Part shown: positions 63,913 through 64,000 of the stretch, one piece after another | How the letters are laid out: each line of letters starts with the position of its first letter | Numbering within the stretch: position 1 is the first letter of the stretch | Source: Baylisascaris procyonis | Lineage: Eukaryota > Nematoda > Chromadorea > Rhabditida > Ascarididae | Length of the DNA: 64,000 bases | NCBI GenBank assembly: GCA_037389465.1 | Contig: JAZARR010000212.1 | Coordinates: forward strand, 2,374,001-2,438,000 | Direction of reading: 5' to 3' | The notes under the pieces: model-generated | What the model saw: only the letters and a program-made list of their open reading frames with translations | What the model was told of the DNA's origin: nothing | The model's database searches: none | Translations under genes and position numbers: made by a program

Positions 63913-64000
63913 TTCCTTGGGGTATTTGCATCATTGAAATTCTGTTGTTCAGGAGGGCTTTTATATAATATAAGTTTTCGGTCTAGCTAACATTTTTGCT

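Overview
This is a stretch of animal nuclear DNA, AT-rich by eye, with intron-split genes and wide spacers. I read it as nematode. The recognisable proteins include an NCS-2-type calcium sensor, a SQV-5-type chondroitin synthase and a MEKK2/3-type kinase. Splice acceptors are nearly all of the TTTCAG/TTNCAG form, and two genes carry a free acceptor a few bases upstream of the ATG, as expected for spliced-leader trans-splicing. Only about seven recognised genes in 64 kb suggests a larger, sparser genome than Caenorhabditis; an ascarid-like or related parasitic nematode is possible but not proven.

Layout. 1-2605 (minus): two neuronal calcium sensor paralogues in tandem, the first cut by the window edge, the second (ncs-2-like, 190 aa) complete. 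3038-11927 (plus): complete katanin p60 ATPase (494 aa in 7 exons), head-to-head with ncs-2. 17074-17937 (plus): the C-terminal two thirds of ERCC1; its 5' exons could not be found. 25559-27283 (plus): complete ALG10 glucosyltransferase. 30946-41215 (minus): chondroitin synthase in 12 exons, with a short first exon carrying the membrane anchor. 58437-63912 (plus): MEKK2/3-type MAP3K with PB1 and kinase domains.

Between about 46 and 58 kb there is no recognisable family, but several short open segments bounded by good splice sites point to unidentified genes: a multi-membrane-span protein on minus (46.2-48.5 kb), secreted or membrane-anchored products on plus (49.7-52.6 kb) and a small protein on plus (56.7-58.0 kb). 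Long TA microsatellites sit at 50.6 and 53.9 kb.

The recognised genes do not form one pathway: calcium signalling, microtubule severing, DNA repair, N-glycan precursor synthesis, chondroitin synthesis and MAPK signalling. I found no evidence of a novel defence, mobile or other exotic system. The most worthwhile unknowns are the unassigned exons at 46-58 kb. Coordinates of spliced genes were worked out by hand from splice sites and family conservation.
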